Positions 1 to 5,722 of a stretch of DNA of 6,942 bases are shown piece after piece. The translations under genes were made by a program, and so were the position numbers. Source of the DNA: Acidobacteriota bacterium. GTDB lineage: Bacteria > Acidobacteriota > UBA4820 > DSQY01. Position 1 is the first letter of the stretch. Each line of letters starts with the position of its first letter. The notes below the pieces were generated by a model. That model saw only the letters and a program-made list of their open reading frames with translations. It searched no databases and had not been told where the DNA came from. The stretch is from positions 1 through 6,942 of the forward strand of contig JAKAIJ010000137.1 of NCBI GenBank assembly GCA_021814355.1, in the 5' to 3' direction.

Positions 1-1599
1 CTCGCCAACGGGGTGACCTACTACTACGTGATCCAGGCCAAGGGCACGGGCTCCTGCCCCCCCAGCGCCATGAGCAACTGCGTGACGCTGACGCCCTCGC
101 CCTGCACGACCCCCGGCGTCCCCACCATCGGCACGGTGACCGTGCCCGGCCTTAACCAGCTCCGGGTGAGCTGGACGGCCGGGACGCCGGCGGGCGCCAC
201 CTACAAGATCTACCGCGCCCTCGGCGCCTGCCCCGGCGGCACTTACTCCCTCCTGGCCAGCGGCGTCACCGCCTCCCCCTACACGGACGGCACCGTGAGC
301 GGCACGGTCACCTACTCCTACAAGGTCTCGGCAGTGGACTCCACCGGCGGGTGCGAATCGGCCCAGTCGGGCTGCGCCTCGGGCACGGCCACGGGCACCT
401 GCAACGCCCCGCCGAACTTCGCGGGGCTCGCCTCCGTGACCAATCCGGCGAACGCCACCTGCACGCTGAACCTCTCCTGGGCCGCGGGCAGCTCGAACTG
501 CGCGGGCACGGTGAGCTACAACGTCTACCGCAGCACCACCTCCCCCTTCACGCCCGCCCCGGCCAACCGCATCGCCGCCGGCGTGGCGACCACCACCTAC
601 AGCGACACCAACGGCCTCGTCAACGGCACGACCTACTACTACATCGTCCGCGCCGTGGACAGCGCCAACGGCGTGGAGGACGCCAACACGGTGACCCAGT
701 CGGGCGCCCCGACGGGCCCCCTGACCACCGGCACCTGGACCGACGACGGCGGCGACACGGGCGCGGCCAAGCTCACGGCGACGCCCACCTGGACCAACGC
801 CGCCACGGGAGGCCGCACGGCCCCCAAGTGCTACGCCACGGGGACCTACACCAACAACATGTGCGCGGCCGTGACGACGCCCGTGCTGAACGTCGCCGCG
901 GGCGGCGGCACGCTGACCTTCTGGTCGAAGTACGACATCGAGAACAACTGGGACAAGGGGCAGGTCGAGCTCTCCACCAACGGTGGCACCACCTGGGCCC
1001 GCCTGACGGTGACCACCTACCCGCTCAACGTTACCAACACGGGGGACGCGTGCGCTTTCCCCGCCGGCCAGACCTACTTCTCGGGCACCAACCTCACCTA
1101 CGCCTCGTACACGGCCACCCTGCCGGCGGGCGCGAGCGTCATGGTCCGCTGGAACCTCAGTTCGGACGTCTCGGTGACTGGGACGGGGTGGTGGATTGAC
1201 GACATCTCCATCACCAACGTCGCCATCCCCGGGACCTGCACGACCGGAGCTGGCGCGCCTCCTCCGGAGGTCTCTCCGGGGTCCAGTTCGGCCACGGCGC
1301 AGAGCTGGGCGGTGGACAAGACGACGATGAGCTGGCAGGCGGCGACGGGTGCCACGGGATACCGGCTCTACCGCGGCACGCCGGGGAACCTTCCCAACCT
1401 GCTGACGGCCACCACCGACTCCTGCACGCGGTACGACGGGGCGCTCTTGACCTTCAACCTGAACGGGGTGAACGACCAGCCCGCGGCGGGGAGCTTCCTC
1501 TGGTTCCTGGTGACGGCGTACAACGGAGCTGGGGAGGGGACGGCGGGCAACGCCACGGCGGGGCCGCGGACCTTGAACAGCACCGGCGTCTGCCCGTAG
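1..1599 (+). CDS. Secreted FN3-repeat protein with beta-sandwich domain (5' end missing)
   Basis: The frame is open from base 1, so this is the C-terminal 532 residues of a larger protein. Counting the codon at base 1 as residue 1, I see the end of one FN3-like repeat (to about residue 34), a second (about 35-133), a third (about 134-240), then a domain of about 170 residues (241-413) resembling MAM/jelly-roll modules, with STNGGTTW (325-332) and GWWIDDISI (from 396). The C-terminal part (414-532) carries another FN3-like core (GYRLYRG) and ends in VCP. The repeats share NG(V/T)TYYY strands and paired cysteines, which suits an exported, disulphide-bonded protein used in adhesion, glycan binding or as the tail of a secreted enzyme. 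No catalytic domain is visible; one may lie upstream. The hairpin 27 bases after the stop marks the end of its transcript. It probably has no functional link to the cytochrome operon. I recognise the domain style, not a specific gene. Confidence -1.
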   Translation, partial: LANGVTYYYVIQAKGTGSCPPSAMSNCVTLTPSPCTTPGVPTIGTVTVPGLNQLRVSWTAGTPAGATYKIYRALGACPGGTYSLLASGVTASPYTDGTVSGTVTYSYKVSAVDSTGGCESAQSGCASGTATGTCNAPPNFAGLASVTNPANATCTLNLSWAAGSSNCAGTVSYNVYRSTTSPFTPAPANRIAAGVATTTYSDTNGLVNGTTYYYIVRAVDSANGVEDANTVTQSGAPTGPLTTGTWTDDGGDTGAAKLTATPTWTNAATGGRTAPKCYATGTYTNNMCAAVTTPVLNVAAGGGTLTFWSKYDIENNWDKGQVELSTNGGTTWARLTVTTYPLNVTNTGDACAFPAGQTYFSGTNLTYASYTATLPAGASVMVRWNLSSDVSVTGTGWWIDDISITNVAIPGTCTTGAGAPPPEVSPGSSSATAQSWAVDKTTMSWQAATGATGYRLYRGTPGNLPNLLTATTDSCTRYDGALLTFNLNGVNDQPAAGSFLWFLVTAYNGAGEGTAGNATAGPRTLNSTGVCP

Positions 1600-1625
1600 C
1601 GGATTGCGGGCGCGCAAGGACCCGA

Positions 1626-1657
1626 GCGGCGGGGCGGCCTCCGGGCCGCCCCGTTGC
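1626..1657 (+). terminator. Strong hairpin terminator after the FN3 gene
   Basis: Bases 1626-1639 pair with 1644-1657 to give a 14-bp stem (12 Watson-Crick pairs and two G-U pairs) closed by the loop TCCG on a C-G pair, a member of the very stable cUNCGg tetraloop class. The run of T that follows is poor (TTGCCATTTC), so it is not a textbook intrinsic terminator, but in GC-rich genomes such stems often end transcripts or protect the 3' end. It starts 27 bases after the FN3 stop codon. Confidence -1.
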
Positions 1658-1693
1658 CATTTCGGAGGCTCCACTTCCTGGGGAACTTCCCGC

Positions 1694-1720
1694 CATTTGC
1701 CCCAGGAGCTGGGTGAAATG
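1694..1720. promoter_or_regulatory. Imperfect dyad, possible activator binding site
   Basis: CATTTGCCCCAG (1694-1705) and CTGGGTGAAATG (1709-1720) are inverted copies matching at 10 of 12 positions, separated by GAG. The centre lies about 94 bases upstream of the -24 GG of the sigma-54 candidate, near -119 from its expected start. That is the usual distance for an NtrC-family enhancer-binding protein site. I infer this role from symmetry and spacing; no specific regulator can be named. Confidence -1.
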
Positions 1721-1765
1721 CCCCGCCCTCCGGCGCGAGGGTGGCCCCTTCTCTTCTCGATCCTC

Positions 1766-1794
1766 TTGATTCTGGTATCATTCCAACTTAGGAT
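1766..1794 (+). promoter_or_regulatory. Candidate sigma-70 type promoter
   Basis: TTGATT (1766-1771) and TAGGAT (1789-1794) are separated by 17 bases. Each box matches its consensus at 4 of 6 positions. The predicted start is near 1800, which overlaps the sigma-54 candidate. The match is moderate and could be chance in this locally AT-richer stretch, so it is listed as an alternative to the sigma-54 site. Confidence -1.
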
Positions 1795-1799
1795 GGTAG

Positions 1800-1815
1800 T
1801 GGTACGGTTCTTGCG
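1800..1815 (+). promoter_or_regulatory. Sigma-54 (RpoN) -24/-12 promoter of the cytochrome operon
   Basis: TGGTACGGTTCTTGCG closely matches the RpoN consensus TGGCACG-N4-TTGCW. The invariant GG (1801-1802) and GC (1813-1814) are separated by exactly 10 bases. It differs only at the fourth base (T for C) and the last (G for W). Transcription would start near 1826 and run through a leader of about 135 bases into the cytochrome gene at 1961. A sigma-54 promoter would make the operon fully dependent on an ATP-using activator, which fits with the dyad upstream. Sigma-54 control of respiratory cytochromes is known in Geobacter. Confidence -1.
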
Positions 1816-1825
1816 CTAGACATGA

Positions 1826-1960
1826 ACCCGAAGGGGTGAGGAGCTTCTGGGGGATCCGCTCCTCGAGGGTCGGTCGGAACCAGAGAGCGCTGTTCCCGCT
1901 GTTCTGCCCAAAGGGGTGGGTTCACGATAACCCACCCCCACTCTTTCGGGGGGGGCCCGA
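1826..1960 (+). promoter_or_regulatory. Hairpin-rich 5' leader of the cytochrome operon
   Basis: Four hairpins can form one after another: ACCC/GGGT (1826-1829 with 1834-1837); a perfect 7-bp GAGGAGC/GCTCCTC stem (1838-1844 with 1858-1864) around a 13-base loop; GGAAC/GTTCC (1876-1880 with 1892-1896); and the 10-bp stem at 1913-1938. An 8-base direct repeat CGCTGTTC occurs at 1888-1895 and 1897-1904. I looked for a cyclic-di-GMP (GEMM) or cobalamin riboswitch signature and saw none. It may be a novel cis-regulatory RNA, a protein target, or simply GC-rich sequence that folds by chance. Confidence -1.
1913..1938 (+). promoter_or_regulatory. Perfect 10-bp hairpin just before the operon start codon
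   Basis: GGGGTGGGTT (1913-1922) and AACCCACCCC (1929-1938) are exact inverse complements around the loop CACGAT. The stem is followed by CACTCTTTC, a weak T-rich stretch, and then the G8 run and start codon. Its place between promoter and start suggests an attenuator or a translation-control/RNA-stability hairpin. It could also be a protein-binding operator in DNA. Confidence -1.
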
Positions 1961-3913
1961 ATGAGAAGACGGTGCGGGTTCGGGACCGCGGTCCTGCTGC
2001 TTTGCGCGTGCGCCGCGTGGGGGAGCGGTCCGAAGAGGCCCGACCCGAATCAGGAGTGCTCCTCTTGCCACGCGGACGCCGCCATGGCGTCCGAAAAGCA
2101 CGAAGAAGGGTTGAGGTTCTGGGCCGCGGGGGGGCGAGAGGGCCTCTCGCTTCAGGTCACGTCGGACAGCCTGAAGGGAACCGTCCACGAGGATCTGGCC
2201 TGCACCGACTGCCACGGGGGCGTCGCCGAGATCCCGCACGCCGAGAAGCTTCCCCGGGTGGCCTGCACATGCCACGGGGAGCTGGCCGCGGAGCTCGCGG
2301 CGGGCGTCCACGCCCCGAAGGGGCCCGCGGCCGCCAGCGTGCCCTCCTGCGTAAACTGCCACGGCGCCCACCGGATCCTGCCCAAGTCCAGCGCCAACTC
2401 GGCCTCCAACCAGGCGAACGTCGCGGCCACGTGCGGCGCCTGCCACGGTGACAGCGAGAAGATGAGGGCGCTCGGGGTCCGCGTCGCCAACCCGCTCAAG
2501 AGCTACCTCCGGAGCGAGCACGGGAGGGCGGCCGCCGTCGGCTCGGACAGGAAGGTGGCCACGTGCGCCGCCTGTCACGGCGCCCACAAGATTCTCTCCG
2601 CGACGGATGCCGCGTCCCCGGTGAACAAGAGGAACGTCCCCGCCACCTGCGGGACGTGCCACGGGGCGGTCCGAGACGAATACGTCAAGAGCATCCACGG
2701 GTCGGCCCTGGCCTCGGGCCGCCTGGAGTCCCCGTCCTGCGCGGACTGCCACGGCGAACACGACATCGAGGGCAAGGAGCGCCCCACCTCGCGGGTCTAC
2801 CCGGTGAACGTGGCCGAGAGCACCTGCGCCCAGTGCCACTCGTCCCTCCGGCTGGCCGACCGCTTCGACCTCCCGAGGGACCGGGTCACCTCCTACCAGG
2901 GCTCCTTCCACGGACTCGCGTCCACGTACGGAAAGACCAACGTGGCCAATTGCGCCTCGTGCCACGGCATCCACAACATCCTTCCCAGCAGCGACGCGGC
3001 CTCCACCATCAACCCCGCGAACCTCGCGGCCACCTGCGGCAAGTGCCACCCCGGCGCCGGCGCGGCCTTCTCCAGGATCAGCATCCACCAGAACGTGGCG
3101 GTCTCCCAGAACCGGGTCCTCGACTGGATCCGCTGGTTCTACCTCATCGTTATCGCGGGGACCTTGGGGGGCATGGCGCTCCATCAGGCGCTCGACTTCG
3201 TGCGCCGGTACCGCGACGCGCTGAGGGTGCTGCGGCCGCTCCTGATCTACACGCGGATGACCGCCGCGGAGCGCCTCCAGCACCTCGGACTGCTGGCCAC
3301 CTTCTTCCTGCTGGTTCTCACGGGGTTCGCCCTGAAGTACCCCTACTCGGCCTGGGGCTGGCCCTTCCGGGTCATCCCGGGCGGCTTCGACGCGCGCAGC
3401 CTGATCCACCGCATCGCGGGCGTCCTGATGATCGCGGACTCCCTCTACCACGTGGGCTACCTCGCGTTCAGCGTCCGGGGCCGGCAGCTGGCGAAGGAGA
3501 TGGTTCCGAAGCTGCGGGACCTGCGCGACGCCCTCGCCCAGCTCGGGTGGTTCCTGGGGCGGGCGCCCCACGAGGCGCGCTTCGGACGGTTCAGCTACGC
3601 CGAGAAGGCCGAGTACCTCGCGCTCGTCTGGGGCACGGCCGTGATGGTCCTGACCGGGCTTGTGCTCTGGTTTAAGGCGTGGGCCGCGCACGTCCTGCCC
3701 TCCTGGGGGTACGCGGCGGCGGAGATGGTCCACTTCTACGAGGCGGTGCTGGCGGCCTCGTCCATCCTCATCTGGCACCTCTACGCGGTGTTCGTCCACA
3801 CCGACCGGCCGCCGTTCAACCCCACGTGGATCACGGGCGGGATGACCCGCCGAAGCATGGAGCACGAACACCCCGAGGAGTTGGAGCGGATGGAGTCCGA
3901 AAAGAAAGCCTAG
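1961..3913 (+). CDS. Multihaem cytochrome c fused to FdnI-like cytochrome b (CbcL-like quinol oxidoreductase)
   Basis: A 650-residue inner-membrane protein. The N-terminus is a Sec-type signal (RRR, then a hydrophobic stretch to about residue 20); LCAC at 14-17 is a poor lipobox. The periplasmic part (about 30-375) has ten CXXCH sites, with first cysteines at 33, 81, 130, 158, 202, 230, 260, 289, 331 and 359, plus a CTCH at 102-105. GAH(R/K)IL and S(I/F/E)HG motifs supply likely distal histidine ligands. A first membrane helix (about 389-409) joins it to a four-helix cytochrome b part (about 440-457, 482-503, 550-571, 589-612) with His441, His483/His497 and His591/His606. This order matches Geobacter CbcL (multihaem c plus HydC/FdnI-type b), so I infer menaquinol oxidation with electron transfer to the periplasm. 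The start is preceded by a G8 run (1948-1955) acting as a poor Shine-Dalgarno five bases away. A related octahaem reductase is unlikely because no catalytic haem motif (CXXCK) is seen. Confidence -1.
   Translation: MRRRCGFGTAVLLLCACAAWGSGPKRPDPNQECSSCHADAAMASEKHEEGLRFWAAGGREGLSLQVTSDSLKGTVHEDLACTDCHGGVAEIPHAEKLPRVACTCHGELAAELAAGVHAPKGPAAASVPSCVNCHGAHRILPKSSANSASNQANVAATCGACHGDSEKMRALGVRVANPLKSYLRSEHGRAAAVGSDRKVATCAACHGAHKILSATDAASPVNKRNVPATCGTCHGAVRDEYVKSIHGSALASGRLESPSCADCHGEHDIEGKERPTSRVYPVNVAESTCAQCHSSLRLADRFDLPRDRVTSYQGSFHGLASTYGKTNVANCASCHGIHNILPSSDAASTINPANLAATCGKCHPGAGAAFSRISIHQNVAVSQNRVLDWIRWFYLIVIAGTLGGMALHQALDFVRRYRDALRVLRPLLIYTRMTAAERLQHLGLLATFFLLVLTGFALKYPYSAWGWPFRVIPGGFDARSLIHRIAGVLMIADSLYHVGYLAFSVRGRQLAKEMVPKLRDLRDALAQLGWFLGRAPHEARFGRFSYAEKAEYLALVWGTAVMVLTGLVLWFKAWAAHVLPSWGYAAAEMVHFYEAVLAASSILIWHLYAVFVHTDRPPFNPTWITGGMTRRSMEHEHPEELERMESEKKA
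2348..3048 (+). repeat. Tandem di-haem repeats inside the fused cytochrome
   Basis: Residues 130-201, 202-259, 260-330 and 331 onward form four successive units. Each has a CXXCH followed 28-29 residues later by a second CXXCH. Units one, two and four have GxH(R/K/N)IL after the first haem; unit three has GEHDI. The first three carry an S-x-H-G motif before the next unit. The nine-haem protein at 4622-5722 has only three such units (first cysteines at 135, 193 and 263). Its units match the last three here by spacing (58 then 70-71 residues), so the 72-residue first unit is extra, probably from internal duplication. The repeat is visible at protein level only. Confidence -1.
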
Positions 3914-3957
3914 CCGGGGATTGGGAGTCCCGGATGGTCGCGCGGCCGTACGCCGCG
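3914..3957 (+). promoter_or_regulatory. Two small intercistronic hairpins
   Basis: After the stop of the fused cytochrome gene, CCGGG (3914-3918) can pair with CCCGG (3929-3933), and CGCGGC (3941-3946) pairs perfectly with GCCGCG (3952-3957) around CGTAC. This 67-base gap is the only sizeable gap in the operon. Such stems can protect the upstream message or reduce read-through, so the fused gene could be expressed more than the four that follow. No T run follows, so full termination is unlikely. Confidence -1.
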
Positions 3958-3970
3958 ATCGCGAAGAACG

Positions 3971-3977
3971 GGGGGAG
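3971..3977 (+). promoter_or_regulatory. Ribosome binding site that decides the start at 3981
   Basis: GGGGGAG at 3971-3977, three bases before ATG 3981, is the best Shine-Dalgarno in this gap. The spacing is a little short. The in-frame TTG at 3921 would add 20 charged residues and has no comparable site, so I place the start at 3981. ATG 4014 is a weaker alternative. Confidence -1.
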
Positions 3978-3980
3978 AGC

Positions 3981-4625
3981 ATGGCCGGGGAGAGGGGCGA
4001 GACCGTCGAGCGGATGTCACTGTGGCAGCGGCTGGAGCACGGCCTGCTGGCTCTGTGCGTCTGCCTGCTCATCGGCTCTGGACTGGCGCGGTACTACAAG
4101 CTCGCGGGCCCCGACGGCACGCTGGTCCTGCACAAGTGGGCCGCCGCCGGACTCGTGGCGGCCGCCCTGCTCCACGCGACGGGGCTCCTCCTGTCCAGGA
4201 GCCACCAGAGGGACTTCCGGGGCCTGGCCCTGCGCCGGACGGACTTCGGCCAGGCCTGGCGGGGGATGGCCTACGAGCTGACGGGAAAGGGCGAGGCGCC
4301 GCGGTACGGCCGCTTCACCCCCCTCCAAAAGCTTCAATACTGGGGCATCGTCGCGGGATGCGCGCTGATGACGGGCTCGGGCCTCCTGCTCTGGCAGGGG
4401 CCGGGCTCCCTGGCCTATCTCCCGCTCTGGGTCCGGAACCTCGTGCTCGTCCTCCACTCCAACCAGGCCCAGCTCATCTTCGTGGTGCTCATCCTCTGGC
4501 ACCTCTACGACGTCCACCTCGCCAACGGGAACTTCCCCATGAATCCCGCGTGGTTGACGGGGAGGATGAAAGCGGAGATCTACCGCCGCCAGCACCGTAG
4601 CGAGGAGGGGGAGGGGGCGGCATGA
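3981..4625 (+). CDS. Stand-alone FdnI/b561-like membrane cytochrome b
   Basis: A 214-residue, four-helix integral membrane protein (helices about 20-38, 50-71, 117-138, 160-180). Likely haem b ligands are His20 in helix 1, His51 and His65 in helix 2 (14 apart), and His159 and His174 around helix 4 (15 apart). The 14 and 15 spacings are identical to those in the b domains at 1961-3913 and 5719-6741. It also shares YGRFTPLQKLQY (109-120), like YGRFSYVEKFDY in the last b gene, and the closing NP-x-W-[LI]-TG motif found in the fused protein. Family knowledge points to the gamma subunit of formate dehydrogenase, thiosulfate reductase or hydrogenase, which passes electrons between quinone and a periplasmic partner. 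The next gene overlaps it by four bases, so the nine-haem cytochrome is its likely partner. The start is chosen from the ribosome binding site at 3971-3977. Confidence -1.
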   Translation: MAGERGETVERMSLWQRLEHGLLALCVCLLIGSGLARYYKLAGPDGTLVLHKWAAAGLVAAALLHATGLLLSRSHQRDFRGLALRRTDFGQAWRGMAYELTGKGEAPRYGRFTPLQKLQYWGIVAGCALMTGSGLLLWQGPGSLAYLPLWVRNLVLVLHSNQAQLIFVVLILWHLYDVHLANGNFPMNPAWLTGRMKAEIYRRQHRSEEGEGAA

Positions 4626-5722
4626 GACCCGCCCGCCCACTGGCGGCCCTCTTCGCGCTCCTTCTGCTCGGCGCCGCCGCCGCGCGGGCCCAGGAGGTTC
4701 CGGCCGCCGGCCAGGAGGACCTGCGCTGCCTGGGGTGCCACGGGAAGCCCGGGTTCAAGAAGGTGCTCTCCTCGGGCCAGGTCCTGGACCTCTTCGTGGA
4801 CCCCACCTTCCTGAGGCTCTCCTCGCACAAGGAGCGCCGCTGCGTGGAGTGCCACGCGGACGTCAACGAGGTCCCCCACAAGGAGCGGCCGCAGCGGGTC
4901 AACTGCCGCCGGTGCCACTACGAGGGCAACACCGCGGGGGCCCCGCAGGGCGAGCGGTACCTCGATTTCGAGAACAGCGTCCACGGCAAGGCCCTGAAGG
5001 CGGGCAACACCAAGGCGCCCGTCTGCCAGGACTGCCACGGGGACCACAACATCCTGCCGGGCGACAACGGCCGGTCCAACGTCGCCCACGCCCACGTCCC
5101 CCAGGTGTGCGGCGCGTGTCACCTCCAGGTCTACGCCCAGTACCGCGAGTCGGTCCACGGGAAGGCCCTCGCCAGGGGCGTGAAGGACGTCCCGGTCTGC
5201 ACCGACTGCCACGGGGAGCACACCATCGCCAGGCCCGAGGAGACCTCCTCCTCGGTGAACGCCGGCAACGTCTCCAACACCTGCGCCCGGTGCCACTCGA
5301 AGGTTGCGATCATGGAGAAGTACGGCGTGAAGGCCGAGCAGGTCGCCACCTACCAGGAGTCCTTCCACGGCATCGCCAACGAGTTCGGCGTGCTCAAGGC
5401 GGCCAACTGCTCCTCCTGCCACACGGCGCACGAGATCCTGCCCGAGGACGACCCCCGCTCCACGGTGGCCGCCGCGAACATCCCCGGGACCTGCGGCCGG
5501 TGCCACCCGGGCGCCAACGCCAACTTCGCCAAGGGGCGGATCCACCTCAACCCCAAGGACCGGTCGGCGGGGGTGGTCTACTGGGTGTCGCTCGGGTTCA
5601 AGGTCCTGACCATCGGCACGCTGGCGGGCCTCTTCGTCCACATCCTCATGGACCTCTACCGGCAAATGAAGGGCCGGCGGCGGGCCGAGGGCGGGGCCGG
5701 ACCCGCCGGGGAGACCCCATGA
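4622..5722 (+). CDS. Membrane-anchored nine-haem periplasmic cytochrome c
   Basis: A 366-residue protein with a clear Sec signal peptide (hydrophobic stretch about 8-20, probable cut after ARA at 23). It has nine CXXCH sites, with first cysteines at 36, 74, 95, 135, 163, 193, 221, 263 and 291, and distal-ligand style motifs SVHG (118 and 177 regions), SFHG (247-250) and GDHNIL/TAHEIL. One C-terminal helix (about 317-342) followed by basic residues anchors it with the haems in the periplasm. It aligns by haem spacing and motifs with the haem part plus first helix of the 650-residue fused protein, but ends where that protein continues into cytochrome b. ATG overlaps the previous stop (ATGA), with a purine-rich site AGGAGGGGGAGG (4603-4614). 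The probable role is a relay from a cytochrome b partner (either neighbour) to periplasmic acceptors. The acceptor is unknown. Confidence -1.
   Translation: MRPARPLAALFALLLLGAAAARAQEVPAAGQEDLRCLGCHGKPGFKKVLSSGQVLDLFVDPTFLRLSSHKERRCVECHADVNEVPHKERPQRVNCRRCHYEGNTAGAPQGERYLDFENSVHGKALKAGNTKAPVCQDCHGDHNILPGDNGRSNVAHAHVPQVCGACHLQVYAQYRESVHGKALARGVKDVPVCTDCHGEHTIARPEETSSSVNAGNVSNTCARCHSKVAIMEKYGVKAEQVATYQESFHGIANEFGVLKAANCSSCHTAHEILPEDDPRSTVAAANIPGTCGRCHPGANANFAKGRIHLNPKDRSAGVVYWVSLGFKVLTIGTLAGLFVHILMDLYRQMKGRRRAEGGAGPAGETP

Larger units (their letters stand above)
1600..1960 (+). other. Non-coding regulatory gap between FN3 gene and cytochrome operon
   Basis: These 361 bases have no convincing gene. 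They hold, in order, the terminator of the upstream gene, a dyad, two candidate promoters and a hairpin-rich leader, each listed separately. The stretch around 1760-1815 is the most AT-rich part of the window, as expected of a promoter. The only + strand frame here, TTG at 1604 to 1819, has no ribosome binding site and runs through the terminator and both promoters, so I do not call it. Confidence -1.

Noticed and set aside
1604..1819. 71-residue + strand frame with a hydrophobic end
   Set aside because: It starts with TTG without a ribosome binding site and runs through the terminator hairpin and both candidate promoters.
1826..1960. Cyclic-di-GMP (GEMM) or other known riboswitch in the leader
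   Set aside because: Geobacter cytochrome genes often have GEMM elements, so I looked, but the conserved core motifs are not present. Only generic hairpins are seen.
2563..3675. 370-residue + strand frame inside the fused cytochrome
   Set aside because: It is an out-of-frame shadow with Arg/Pro/Gly-rich composition. The true frame carries the CXXCH series across this stretch.
1961..3913. Catalytic multihaem reductase (octahaem tetrathionate or nitrite type)
   Set aside because: No CXXCK or other modified catalytic haem motif is seen, and the cytochrome b fusion and haem spacing favour an electron-transfer role.
3921..3980. TTG start adding 20 residues to the first stand-alone cytochrome b
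   Set aside because: There is no good ribosome binding site. The added residues are charged and unlike the family, and GGGGGAG precedes ATG 3981.
1922..4072. 716-residue open frame on the minus strand
   Set aside because: It is antisense to the fused cytochrome gene, whose haem motifs prove the coding strand. Its product is a low-complexity Arg/Gly/Val/Pro-rich sequence typical of GC-rich shadow frames.
4735..5718. Upstream extension of the frame that encodes the second stand-alone cytochrome b
   Set aside because: It lies wholly within the nine-haem gene in another frame and has shadow composition. ATG 5719 with its ribosome binding site and ATGA overlap is the sensible start.
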